Assembly: GCA_013697365.1 (NCBI GenBank)
Contig: JACCXA010000099.1
Coordinates: 1 to 7,015, forward strand
From: Chthoniobacterales bacterium
GTDB taxonomy: Bacteria; Verrucomicrobiota; Verrucomicrobiia; Chthoniobacterales; UBA10450
DNA: 7,015 bases
Reading direction: 5' to 3'
A program made the translations under genes and the position numbers. The number at the start of each line of letters is the position of its first letter. The stretch's first letter is position 1. Under the pieces are notes generated by a model. The model was not told the origin of the DNA and did no database searches. It saw only the letters and a list, made by a program, of their open reading frames with translations. This document shows positions 1 through 5,805 of the stretch, piece by piece.

Positions 1-619
1 AAGCGTGAATCTGCCCGATCCGGTGCCGAAGGTGGCTGGTGTCTCCGTGCAAACTTCCAGCCGCCGAGGATCCACGGGAAAGCTGGCGCCCGGGATCGCA
101 GCCGAGATTCGCGATCCGGAGACGGACCGGAAATTAAGTCTGCACGAATCCGGCATGCTTTGGGTGCGAGGTCCCAACATCTTCGATGGCTATCTCAACG
201 ATCCAGCGCGCTCAGCTGAGGTGCTTCGGGATGGTTGGTTTAAAACCGGCGATCTTGGACGCTTCGACGAGGACGGGTTTCTTTTCATCGAAGGCCGCTT
301 GTCGCGTTTCTCCAAGATAGCAGGCGAGATGGTCCCCCATGAGATGGTCGAGCAAAAGGTCCTGACCGCCTTGAAGCTCGATGCGCAAGCCGAACGGCTG
401 ATCGCGATCATGAGCGTGCCCGACGAAGCAAAAGGGGAAGCGCTTGTCCTGCTCACGAGTATCGAGATTGATGCGCAACAACTTCGCGCGGCCCTGCGCG
501 AAGCCGAGGTGCCAAATCTTTGGGTGCCGCGGATGATCAAACGGGTGGAGAGGATCCCAGTGCTTGCCTCGGGGAAGCTGGATCTCGGTAAGTGCAAGGA
601 ACTGGCGGCCGCAGCGTAG
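1..619 (+). CDS. aas: Acyl-[ACP] synthetase (Aas-like AMP-forming ligase), C-terminal part only
   Basis: The frame is open from the left edge (codons start at base 2) to a TAG at 617-619, so the start lies outside; the GTG at base 5 is an internal valine. About 205 residues remain. Numbered from that valine, the end of the adenylate-forming large domain is seen as WFKTGDLGRFDEDGF (78-92), followed by the hinge and FSKIAGEMV (102-110). The small mobile C-terminal domain ends with ASGKLDLGK (188-196), where K191 is the expected A10 catalytic lysine. FSKIAGEMV, the following EMVEQ and KGEALVLL match the acyl-ACP synthetase part of E. coli Aas better than long-chain acyl-CoA synthetases. Such enzymes activate fatty acids with ATP and load them onto ACP for lysophospholipid reacylation. 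Many homologues carry N-terminal PlsC or transporter domains, which cannot be judged here. It converges on the MaoC-like gene with 12 bp between stops and no obvious terminator. Confidence 0.88.
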   Translation, partial: SVNLPDPVPKVAGVSVQTSSRRGSTGKLAPGIAAEIRDPETDRKLSLHESGMLWVRGPNIFDGYLNDPARSAEVLRDGWFKTGDLGRFDEDGFLFIEGRLSRFSKIAGEMVPHEMVEQKVLTALKLDAQAERLIAIMSVPDEAKGEALVLLTSIEIDAQQLRAALREAEVPNLWVPRMIKRVERIPVLASGKLDLGKCKELAAAA

Positions 620-631
620 CGCGAGAACGAT

Positions 632-1081
632 CTACGCCGGTCGTCGCGGCACGAGCGCGTTTGCGGTGTAGCTGAGAACGACTTCGCCCTTCTGGTTGGT
701 CATCAGATTTCGAATACGGATAATTCCGTGCTGCGGCTTTGATTTGGAGGGTCGCACTTCCAGGATTTCGGTCTCGAGCTGAAGCTCGTCGCCAGGTCGC
801 ACTGCCGCAGGCCACCGCAACTCATCAACCCCCAGACCAACCGCGCCGCCTTCGAAACAGATCGGCCCAGTTGTGAAAAGCCGCATGGCGATGGCGGCTG
901 TATGCCATCCGCTTGCAGCGAGGCCGCCAAAGACGCTTTGGTTCGCAGCCGCTTGGTCGAGATGAAATGGCTGCACGTCGAATTCGCGCGCGAAGGCGAC
1001 GATCGCTTCTTCCGTGACTCCATACGGCTGCGACTTGAACGAGTCTCCGGGCTTCACGTCTTCGAAGAAGAGTGCAGCCAT
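632..1081 (-). CDS. MaoC-family (R)-specific enoyl hydratase-like protein
   Basis: A 149-residue single hot-dog-fold protein. The start chosen is the ATG at 1079-1081, giving MAALFFEDVKPGD, the usual opening of short MaoC dehydratases. The frame stays open upstream to 1261, but that part only translates the heptamer repeat and the tRNA and is not protein-like. The hydratase-2 motif is present as FDVQPFHLD (34-42), with D35 and H40 in the D-x-[N/Q]-P-x-H arrangement expected for the catalytic pair. It is followed by FGGLAASGWHTAAIAMR (51-67), typical of the overhanging helix. The family hydrates trans-2-enoyl thioesters or acts on related acyl substrates; the substrate here is unknown. There is no Shine-Dalgarno sequence before the ATG. 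A TTTAAT box (complement of 1088-1093) ends six bases before it, which would fit a leaderless transcript, but no good -35 accompanies it. The gene could also be read from the tRNA promoter upstream. Confidence 0.88.
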   Translation of the reverse strand: MAALFFEDVKPGDSFKSQPYGVTEEAIVAFAREFDVQPFHLDQAAANQSVFGGLAASGWHTAAIAMRLFTTGPICFEGGAVGLGVDELRWPAAVRPGDELQLETEILEVRPSKSKPQHGIIRIRNLMTNQKGEVVLSYTANALVPRRPA

Positions 1082-1096
1082 CAGAGGATTAAACAC

Positions 1097-1184
1097 CGAA
1101 CATCCAACGCTGAACGTCGAACCGCTGCACTCCCCGTTCCCCGTTCCCCGTTCCGCGTTCCGCGTTCGATGTTCGATGTTCGAT
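1097..1184. repeat. Heptanucleotide GAAC/GTTC repeat forming an imperfect inverted repeat
   Basis: The right half has seven GTTC cores at an exact 7-base period, starting at 1136, 1143, 1150, 1157, 1164, 1171 and 1178. Their three-base spacers change in blocks: ccc, ccc, cgc, cgc, gat, gat, gat. The left half has the complementary core at the same period: GAAC at 1098, CAAC at 1105, GAAC at 1112 and GAAC at 1119. Aligning 1097-1122 against 1157-1182 gives 20 Watson-Crick pairs, 3 G-T pairs and 3 mismatches out of 26 by hand count, with a 34-base loop. The outermost 8 bp (CGAACATC/GATGTTCG) are perfect. On the minus-strand transcript I count 20 Watson-Crick pairs plus one wobble. The element fills the gap between the tRNA 3' end and the MaoC-like start. 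Similar heptamer arrays are, from memory, common in Verrucomicrobia; their function is not known to me. Confidence 0.85.
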
Positions 1185-1203
1185 ATTTGCGACTTCGAAA
1201 GAG

Positions 1204-1275
1204 TGCCAGAGGGGAGAGTTGAACTCCCGACCAAGGGCTTATGAGTCCCCTGCTCTACCACTGAGCTACCCTGGC
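1204..1275 (-). tRNA. tRNA-Met (CAU anticodon), elongator type; tRNA-Ile2 not excluded
   Basis: The minus strand folds as a full 72-base cloverleaf. The acceptor is GCCAGGG with CTCTGGC (one G-U pair), discriminator A at 1204. The D arm is GCTC/GAGC with loop AGTGGTA. The anticodon arm is GGGGA/GCCCT around loop CTCATAA, anticodon CAU, with T33 and A37. The variable loop is TGGTC, and the T arm is GGGAG/CTCCC with loop TTCAACT. G1 pairs with C72 and the three consecutive G-C pairs at 29-31/39-41 are missing, so it is not the initiator. Position 31-39 is an A-G mismatch that closes the anticodon loop. No CCA is encoded after the discriminator. A CAU anticodon can also belong to tRNA-Ile with lysidine at position 34; the sequence alone does not decide, and Met is the more likely call. 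Confidence 0.93.
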
Positions 1276-1288
1276 TTCGCGGCGTCCA

Positions 1289-1316
1289 AATTCAACGGCC
1301 CCAGCCGATGTGTCAA
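1289..1316 (-). promoter_or_regulatory. Candidate sigma-70 promoter of the tRNA gene
   Basis: Reading the minus strand, a perfect TTGACA -35 box (complement of 1311-1316) overlaps the TGA stop (1313-1315) of the upstream membrane-protein gene. A weak -10 follows: TGAATT at 16-base spacing or TTGAAT at 15 bases. The box ends about 14 bases before the tRNA 5' end, which is right for a short 5' leader. The -35 is convincing, the -10 is not. Confidence 0.4.
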
Positions 1317-2125
1317 CGCCCTGCGCCGTCCGTCGCGGACCCGCTTTCCCCGGGGGCGAGATACGGCGCCAAATCCCTTTGTTCACCCCGCAGTGCGGCC
1401 ATGAAAATGACTCCGTCGCGCACGCGCACGGCGCCCGTCCAGCCCTCGTGCTCCACGAAACGCCAGCCCGCAAACTCGCGCGGCTTGGCGTCTTTCGGAT
1501 TCCGCTCGGCCGGGAAAAGGAAGAACTGCATGCGCTTCTCCGGCACGTTGATTTGCGCCACGCGATGCCCTTCGTCATCATCGAAGACCCGGCAGGCGGA
1601 GGCGCGCAGGGCCGCGAATTCGGGCGCGACATCGTAATGTTCGAGGCGGTATTTCATGAAAAAGAAATCGCCTAAGGAGCCCGCGTCAGCTTCGACCGTG
1701 TCAAGTTGCGCACGCTGCGTCGCACTGGCGATGGTCAACATCTTGCGCGCGGCATCAGACCCGGGAAACTCGTTCATGCGCTCCATCACGATGAAGACGA
1801 TGACGCCGGCGATAACAGCCAGGGCCAGAGCAGCGGAAAGGACCGCCGGGTTTCGCGCGGTCTTCCGCCAGGTGCGCTTGCTCTGCGGAATGAGCTTCTC
1901 GTTGCGGAACCATTCCGAGACTTCAGTCGAGACCGGCGTCGCCTGGACCAGCGTCGCAATCGCCTTATCGAAGGTCTGCTGATAAGCGAATTCCGTCGCG
2001 GTGCTCCTGCTCCGCCGCGCACGCAGGACCGCGATCCGCATCCGGCGGTCGGTGCCGGGCTTTTCCGTGATCGGAGCACAACGCGCAAGCATCTTCTCGC
2101 GTCGCGAAAGGCGGAAGATGCTCAT
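1313..2125 (-). CDS. Single-pass membrane protein, probable anti-sigma factor
   Basis: A 270-residue protein whose ATG overlaps the TGA of the sigma-like gene (ATGA at 2122-2125), so translation is probably coupled. Residues 1-93 are basic and presumably cytoplasmic. One membrane helix spans about 94-114 (PAVLSAALALAVIAGVIVFI), and about 155 residues follow that would lie outside the membrane. The segment at about 174-256 runs from ASACRVFDDDEGHRV, through FFLFPAE (201-207) and a glycine/tryptophan-rich turn (GWRFVEHEGWTG), to VRDGVIFMAALRGEQRDLAPYL. This order resembles the extracytoplasmic half of ECF anti-sigma factors, in which a cofactor-like loop precedes a strand-rich domain that ends by describing itself as acting on the cell surface; I saw no zinc-binding HxxxCxxC motif. 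The role is inferred from gene order and topology, not from a recognised domain. The stop overlaps the -35 box of the tRNA promoter. Confidence 0.75.
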   Translation of the reverse strand: MSIFRLSRREKMLARCAPITEKPGTDRRMRIAVLRARRSRSTATEFAYQQTFDKAIATLVQATPVSTEVSEWFRNEKLIPQSKRTWRKTARNPAVLSAALALAVIAGVIVFIVMERMNEFPGSDAARKMLTIASATQRAQLDTVEADAGSLGDFFFMKYRLEHYDVAPEFAALRASACRVFDDDEGHRVAQINVPEKRMQFFLFPAERNPKDAKPREFAGWRFVEHEGWTGAVRVRDGVIFMAALRGEQRDLAPYLAPGESGSATDGAGR

Positions 2126-2607
2126 TCTTCGTAGACCTCTGCTGGCGTGGTGGCATTCAGCCAGGCCTGAAACTGCCGGCGCCCACTGGTCAGGGCGTCG
2201 GAAAGCTCTCCCGCCTTTAACTCCAGGAGAGTGAGGATCTCGCGCGGCGTAAATTCGTCGAGATAGTAAGCGGCCAGTGCGCTCCGTTGCGGCTCCGGAG
2301 CGCCCGAAATCCAGATTGCCAGTTGCTCGGGATGCAATTGCGCCACCTGCGAAGGAGCGTGGGGTGATAGCTCGTCTTCTTCCAAAGTTGCCTTCTCCGG
2401 CTGCAAACCTTCTTCACCGACAACCAGACAGCGCCAGCGCGCGTCGCGGAAAAACCAGAGCCGGTCCGCCGGCGGTTCGCCCTGCGCCGAGCGTAAGGCA
2501 GCCTCGCGCAAGGTGGCTTGGAAAGCCTCTTGCGCCTTCATCGCATCCCCCGTCATGAGAAAGCAGAAGCGATAGAGCTGCGGGAGGTTTTGATTCGTTT
2601 CCAGCAC
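2122..2607 (-). CDS. Divergent ECF-type sigma-70-like protein
   Basis: A 161-residue protein starting at GTG (2605-2607); a stop lies in frame 15 codons upstream with no other usual start between. Residues 8-38 (LPQLYRFCFLMTGD followed by AMKAQEAFQATLREAA) have the spacing of sigma region 2, where a normal ECF factor has the DLVQETFLRAW helix. Residues about 93-150 look like region 4: PEPQRSALAAYYLDEFTPRE (105-124), then EILTLLELKAGELSDALTSG and RRQFQAWL as the helix-turn-helix. Usual conserved residues are changed: the GxS turn is EFTP, and the recognition helix has LSDALTSGRR instead of the TVKSRLxRAR type. It may therefore be an active but divergent sigma factor or a degenerate one. The ATGA overlap with a membrane protein downstream supports a sigma/anti-sigma pair. 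No Shine-Dalgarno sequence precedes the GTG. Confidence 0.75.
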   Translation of the reverse strand: MLETNQNLPQLYRFCFLMTGDAMKAQEAFQATLREAALRSAQGEPPADRLWFFRDARWRCLVVGEEGLQPEKATLEEDELSPHAPSQVAQLHPEQLAIWISGAPEPQRSALAAYYLDEFTPREILTLLELKAGELSDALTSGRRQFQAWLNATTPAEVYEE

Positions 2608-2629
2608 GCGAAATGTTTCGGAAGGCGGG

Positions 2630-2657
2630 ATTTTACGCGCCCGAGGAGATCAAACAA
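2630..2657 (-). promoter_or_regulatory. Possible promoter for the sigma/anti-sigma-like pair
   Basis: In the 90-base gap before the sigma-like gene the minus strand reads TTGTTT (complement of 2652-2657), 16 bases, then TAAAAT (complement of 2630-2635), which matches the TATAAT -10 consensus at five of six positions. The -35 matches only three of six. The box ends 22 bases before the GTG start, leaving room for a short leader. An ECF-type autoregulated promoter would look different, so this is a weak call. Confidence 0.3.
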
Positions 2658-2697
2658 GAACGGGATACGAGAGCGGCTCCAGGCGACGGGTTGCAGC

Positions 2698-4524
2698 TTA
2701 GGTGGGCGAAATGGCGATAACTCCCTCGGCCGGCGCAAAGCCCGCCTTCTCCTCAAACCAGCAACATCCTTCCTGAACTAAACTCACGCTCAGCAAGAGC
2801 GCTCCCTCCTCGCGCGGCGCTTCGATGCCAGCTAAGATGACGCGCGTCTCTCCCGGGCAAACGCCAAAAGGCAGGGTGCTGCGAGCACCGTCAAAAACGA
2901 TGACTCTGTCCTTCGAGAGAGTTGTCCAGTGATAGGAAAGGCGCACTGGATGGGGTGAAAGACTGGAGATGACGTGCGCCGAGTTATTCGTAACCGACAC
3001 CGCCAGCGTGAACGACGAACCAGCAGCCGCGGCGCGTGGCCACTCATTAAGGCGCAGCGAAAAGTTGTGGTGTACGCCGTCGGGCAGTCCCGGCATTGTC
3101 AACACTCTCGCAGCTTTCGCGAGGTCGAGCGGCGCGTGCGACGCCAACGCGTAGATGTCAGGGGCCCTCGTTAGCTCGTCAAAATTGAAGCGCCGCGAAA
3201 GGCTGCCCGCCGGATCGGTCGGACTTCCCACCCAGACTTTCACGTGCGGGAAGAACTCGCACAGCGCCCGGCGCAAACGCGCAGGAGTTTGCTCATTGAT
3301 GTGCATGAGCAGCTCGTAGCGGGTGCGAGGTTCGACGGGCAGGTAAGCTCCGAGTCCCCCGGCCGCAGCTCTCCGCCGAGGGTGATCGCGGGTGTAACGC
3401 CAGAGATTTGGAGCGGTATGGATGACGAAGACGCCGTCCGAATCCAAAAGCTTCGCGAGGGTGGCGTAGAGGCGGGCGACTTCCGCCGGGGCGAGATGCT
3501 CGATCAGATCACCAGCGATCGCGACGCCGAATCTGTCTTCGAGCTGCAATTCCCCGACATCGCCGCAAATGAACCTCGCCTTTCGGCGCACCTCTTCAGG
3601 CGCCTGGCTCAGGCAGCTCTTCGCTAGCTCGATCGCAGCAGCGGAGTAATCGATCGCGGTCACCGGCACAGCATTCCACGCGAGCTGGCAGGTGATTTCC
3701 CCCCGCCCGCAGCCAAGATCGAGCGCCCGGCCGCCCGAGCCCAGGCGCGTGAGCATCAGGAGCGAGAGCAGCCGCAGGTCCTCCACCCGTTGACCGCCAG
3801 ATTGGCGAAATTCTCGATGCCCGCCGCAATCGTTGAGGTAGTAGTTCGAGTCGTAGAACTCCGTGAGCTGCCTGCTCTCCGAGGGCGCGGCCGCAGGAAC
3901 CGCGGCGCAGCTCATGAGAAACTCGTCTTTCACGCGCAACAATAGCTCGCCGGCGTAGCCCGGAATAGTGAGCGCGTACTCGACCACGTCTTTGTATTTA
4001 AGGAGAAAATCGTTTGCGTTTAGAAAGTTCTCTTGCGTCCAGAAGTATCCATCCAGGAGAACCCACCGGGCTTGGGCCACGGCGCGCCGCAAGTCGTGGA
4101 ATGTCCCGCCGCCATCCTGCTGGCCGTCGACGTGAATAAGGTCATACGTGTCGCCAGGGAAGCGCTCCATTTTCTGACTGTCTGCGACGATGAACCGCGC
4201 GTCCCTGCCGATGGTGATTTGTCTGGCCCACGCGAGAGCATCGACCTGACCGCCGAAGCTGTCGGAGTTTAGATCGATCCCAACGAACTTCGCCTCCGGC
4301 GCCGCGGCCAAAAACGCGGCGGCGGAATAACCGAACCGAACGCCAACTTCGAGGATGGTCCTGGGCTGTAGCGTTTTGGCGATCGCATACTTCAGCCGGT
4401 AATAGCGGACCCACTCAGGGAAGAGCGCGGAGAGAGGGTCGTTTGGATAGGCGCATTCACGGAAATCGAAATCGCTCTTCGATAGCTCGTTGAGGATGGA
4501 AGCGATCACGGAGAGGCGGTGCAA
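2698..4524 (-). CDS. Bi-domain SAM-dependent methyltransferase with C-terminal Wzt-like beta domain
   Basis: A 608-residue, three-part protein. Domain 1 (about 40-200) is a Methyltransf_24-like class I fold: ILEVGVRFGYSA (57-68) is motif I, VGIDLN (81-86) carries the acid after strand 2, and LIHVDGQQDGG (129-139) and VLLDGYF (155-161) follow. Domain 2 (about 224-435) is a UbiG/Methyltransf_11-like fold: ALDLGCGRGE (267-276), TAIDYS (289-294), ICGDVGEL (319-326) and GDLIEHL (338-344). Domain 3 (about 485-605) has NSAHVIS, HPVRLSYHW (525-533), a PFGVCPGET turn (552-560) and SVSLVQEGCCWFEE (579-592), the pattern of the beta-sandwich attached to some polysaccharide-export and glycosyltransferase proteins such as Wzt. 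Sugar or cell-surface methylation is a guess. The start is TTG (4522-4524), 26 bp after the dapL stop, without a Shine-Dalgarno sequence; a GTG at 4507-4509 is the alternative. There is no signal peptide or membrane segment. Confidence 0.85.
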   Translation of the reverse strand: MHRLSVIASILNELSKSDFDFRECAYPNDPLSALFPEWVRYYRLKYAIAKTLQPRTILEVGVRFGYSAAAFLAAAPEAKFVGIDLNSDSFGGQVDALAWARQITIGRDARFIVADSQKMERFPGDTYDLIHVDGQQDGGGTFHDLRRAVAQARWVLLDGYFWTQENFLNANDFLLKYKDVVEYALTIPGYAGELLLRVKDEFLMSCAAVPAAAPSESRQLTEFYDSNYYLNDCGGHREFRQSGGQRVEDLRLLSLLMLTRLGSGGRALDLGCGRGEITCQLAWNAVPVTAIDYSAAAIELAKSCLSQAPEEVRRKARFICGDVGELQLEDRFGVAIAGDLIEHLAPAEVARLYATLAKLLDSDGVFVIHTAPNLWRYTRDHPRRRAAAGGLGAYLPVEPRTRYELLMHINEQTPARLRRALCEFFPHVKVWVGSPTDPAGSLSRRFNFDELTRAPDIYALASHAPLDLAKAARVLTMPGLPDGVHHNFSLRLNEWPRAAAAGSSFTLAVSVTNNSAHVISSLSPHPVRLSYHWTTLSKDRVIVFDGARSTLPFGVCPGETRVILAGIEAPREEGALLLSVSLVQEGCCWFEEKAGFAPAEGVIAISPT

Positions 4525-4550
4525 AAACCGGGACTGCGCGGCGGTCTTCT

Positions 4551-5786
4551 TTAGCGCAACGTCTGTAGCCGACGGCCAACTTCCTCGGCGTTCTGACGAT
4601 TGTTGAAGGCGGAGATGCGGAAGTAACCCTCGCCGCAGGAGCCGAAACCACTGCCCGGAGTGATGACGACGTTCAGGTCCGAGAGCATGCGGTCGAACAT
4701 TTGCCAGCTCGTGAGGCCAGCCGGCGTCTGGACCCAGATGTAAGGCGCGTTTATCCCCCCGAACACCTGCAGGCCCACCGCCGCAGCCGCTTCGCGCAGA
4801 ATCCGGGCGTTCCCCATATAGTGCTCGATTAGGCTGCGGACCTGAGCTTGGCCTTCATCACTGTAGAGCGCTTCCGCGCCGCGTTGCACCGGGTAGCTGA
4901 CGCTGTTGGCCTTGGTGCTCCAACGCCGGTGCCACAAAGGATGCAACGGCAACGACCGACCGTCCGCGGTCCGCGCGAGGAGGCTTTTCGACACGACCGT
5001 GAAGCCGCAGCGCACGCCGGTGAATCCGCCGGTCTTCGAGAAGCTGCGGAACTCAATCGCGCATTCTAAAGCTCCCGGAATCTCAAAGATGGAATGCGGC
5101 ATCCCGGGGTCACGGATGTATCCCTCGTAGGCAGCGTCGAAGAGCAGGATTGCTTTATGCTCCGTGGCGTACTCGACCCAGCGCACCAGTTGATCACGCG
5201 TCGCCACTGCGCCGGTCGGGTTATTCGGAAAGCAAAGGTAGACGAGATCCGCGTGCTCTGCCGGCGGCGCGGCGACAAAGCCATTTTCCGCACGGCAGGG
5301 CAGATAAATGATGCCCTCATAGCGACCGTCTGGACCCGCACCGCCGGTGTGTCCGGCCATCACATTCGTATCTACGTAAACCGGATAGACTGGGTCCGTG
5401 ATCGCGATCTTGTTCTGGTGTCCGAAGATATCGAGGATGTAACCGCAGTCGCTCTTCGAGCCATCCGAGAGGAAGATCTCGTCCGGCGCGATCTCGATTC
5501 CGCGCGCGCGGTAATCATGCTCGGCGATTTTTTCGCGGATGAACTCGTAGCCTTGTTCGTGCCCGTAGCCGCGGAAGGTTTCGCGATGTGCGAGCTCTTC
5601 GACTGCGTCATGCATGGCTGAGATCGCGGCGGCCGGCAAAGGCTCGGTCACGTCGCCGATCCCGCAACGGATCACTCGGTCCGCCGCGTCAGGATTTGCC
5701 GCACAAAATTCCCTCACTCGCCGCGCGATCTCGGGAAAAAGATACCCGGCCTGCAGCTTTAGGTAATTTTCATTGAGGAATGCCAT
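4551..5786 (-). CDS. dapL: LL-diaminopimelate aminotransferase
   Basis: A 411-residue, full-length PLP enzyme of fold type I that converts tetrahydrodipicolinate and glutamate to LL-diaminopimelate and 2-oxoglutarate in one step, for lysine and peptidoglycan. The DapL family signature runs throughout: NENYLKLQAGYLFPEIARRV (5-24), IGDVTEPLP (43-51), ETFRGYGHEQGYEFIR (69-84), SDGSKSD (107-113), TDPVYPVYVDTNVMAG (130-145) and CFPNNPTG (185-192). LFDAAYEGYI (215-224) carries the aspartate that contacts the PLP nitrogen. SFSKTGGFTG (248-257) holds the Schiff-base lysine K251, and YFRISAF (388-394) the carboxylate-binding arginine R390. Family members usually have SKTAGFTG, so the glycine after T252 is a small variation. 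The ATG is at 5784-5786, without a clear Shine-Dalgarno sequence, 19 bp after the nucleotidyltransferase stop, which suggests cotranscription. Confidence 0.97.
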   Translation of the reverse strand: MAFLNENYLKLQAGYLFPEIARRVREFCAANPDAADRVIRCGIGDVTEPLPAAAISAMHDAVEELAHRETFRGYGHEQGYEFIREKIAEHDYRARGIEIAPDEIFLSDGSKSDCGYILDIFGHQNKIAITDPVYPVYVDTNVMAGHTGGAGPDGRYEGIIYLPCRAENGFVAAPPAEHADLVYLCFPNNPTGAVATRDQLVRWVEYATEHKAILLFDAAYEGYIRDPGMPHSIFEIPGALECAIEFRSFSKTGGFTGVRCGFTVVSKSLLARTADGRSLPLHPLWHRRWSTKANSVSYPVQRGAEALYSDEGQAQVRSLIEHYMGNARILREAAAAVGLQVFGGINAPYIWVQTPAGLTSWQMFDRMLSDLNVVITPGSGFGSCGEGYFRISAFNNRQNAEEVGRRLQTLR

Positions 5787-5805
5787 AAGCCCGCGCGTCT
5801 GTTCG

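Noticed and set aside
1097..1184. CRISPR array
   Set aside because: The repeat unit is only 7 bases with 3-base spacers and the two halves face each other; there are no direct repeats of 23 bases or more and no cas genes.
1204..1275. tRNA 3' end as an attachment site of an integrated element
   Set aside because: No integrase, no second copy of the tRNA 3' end and no phage or plasmid genes occur in the window.
1706..2134. 142-residue plus-strand open frame opposite the membrane-protein gene
   Set aside because: It has low-complexity arginine-rich sequence with no recognisable domain, while the minus strand has a coupled gene pair with a clear membrane helix.
2676..2684. GAGC-G-GCTC palindrome in the gap after the methyltransferase stop as a terminator
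   Set aside because: A four-base stem with a one-base loop cannot form a stable hairpin and no T-run follows.
5094..5621. 175-residue plus-strand open frame opposite dapL
   Set aside because: It lies wholly inside the unmistakable dapL gene on the other strand and its translation shows no domain; it is a GC-rich shadow frame.
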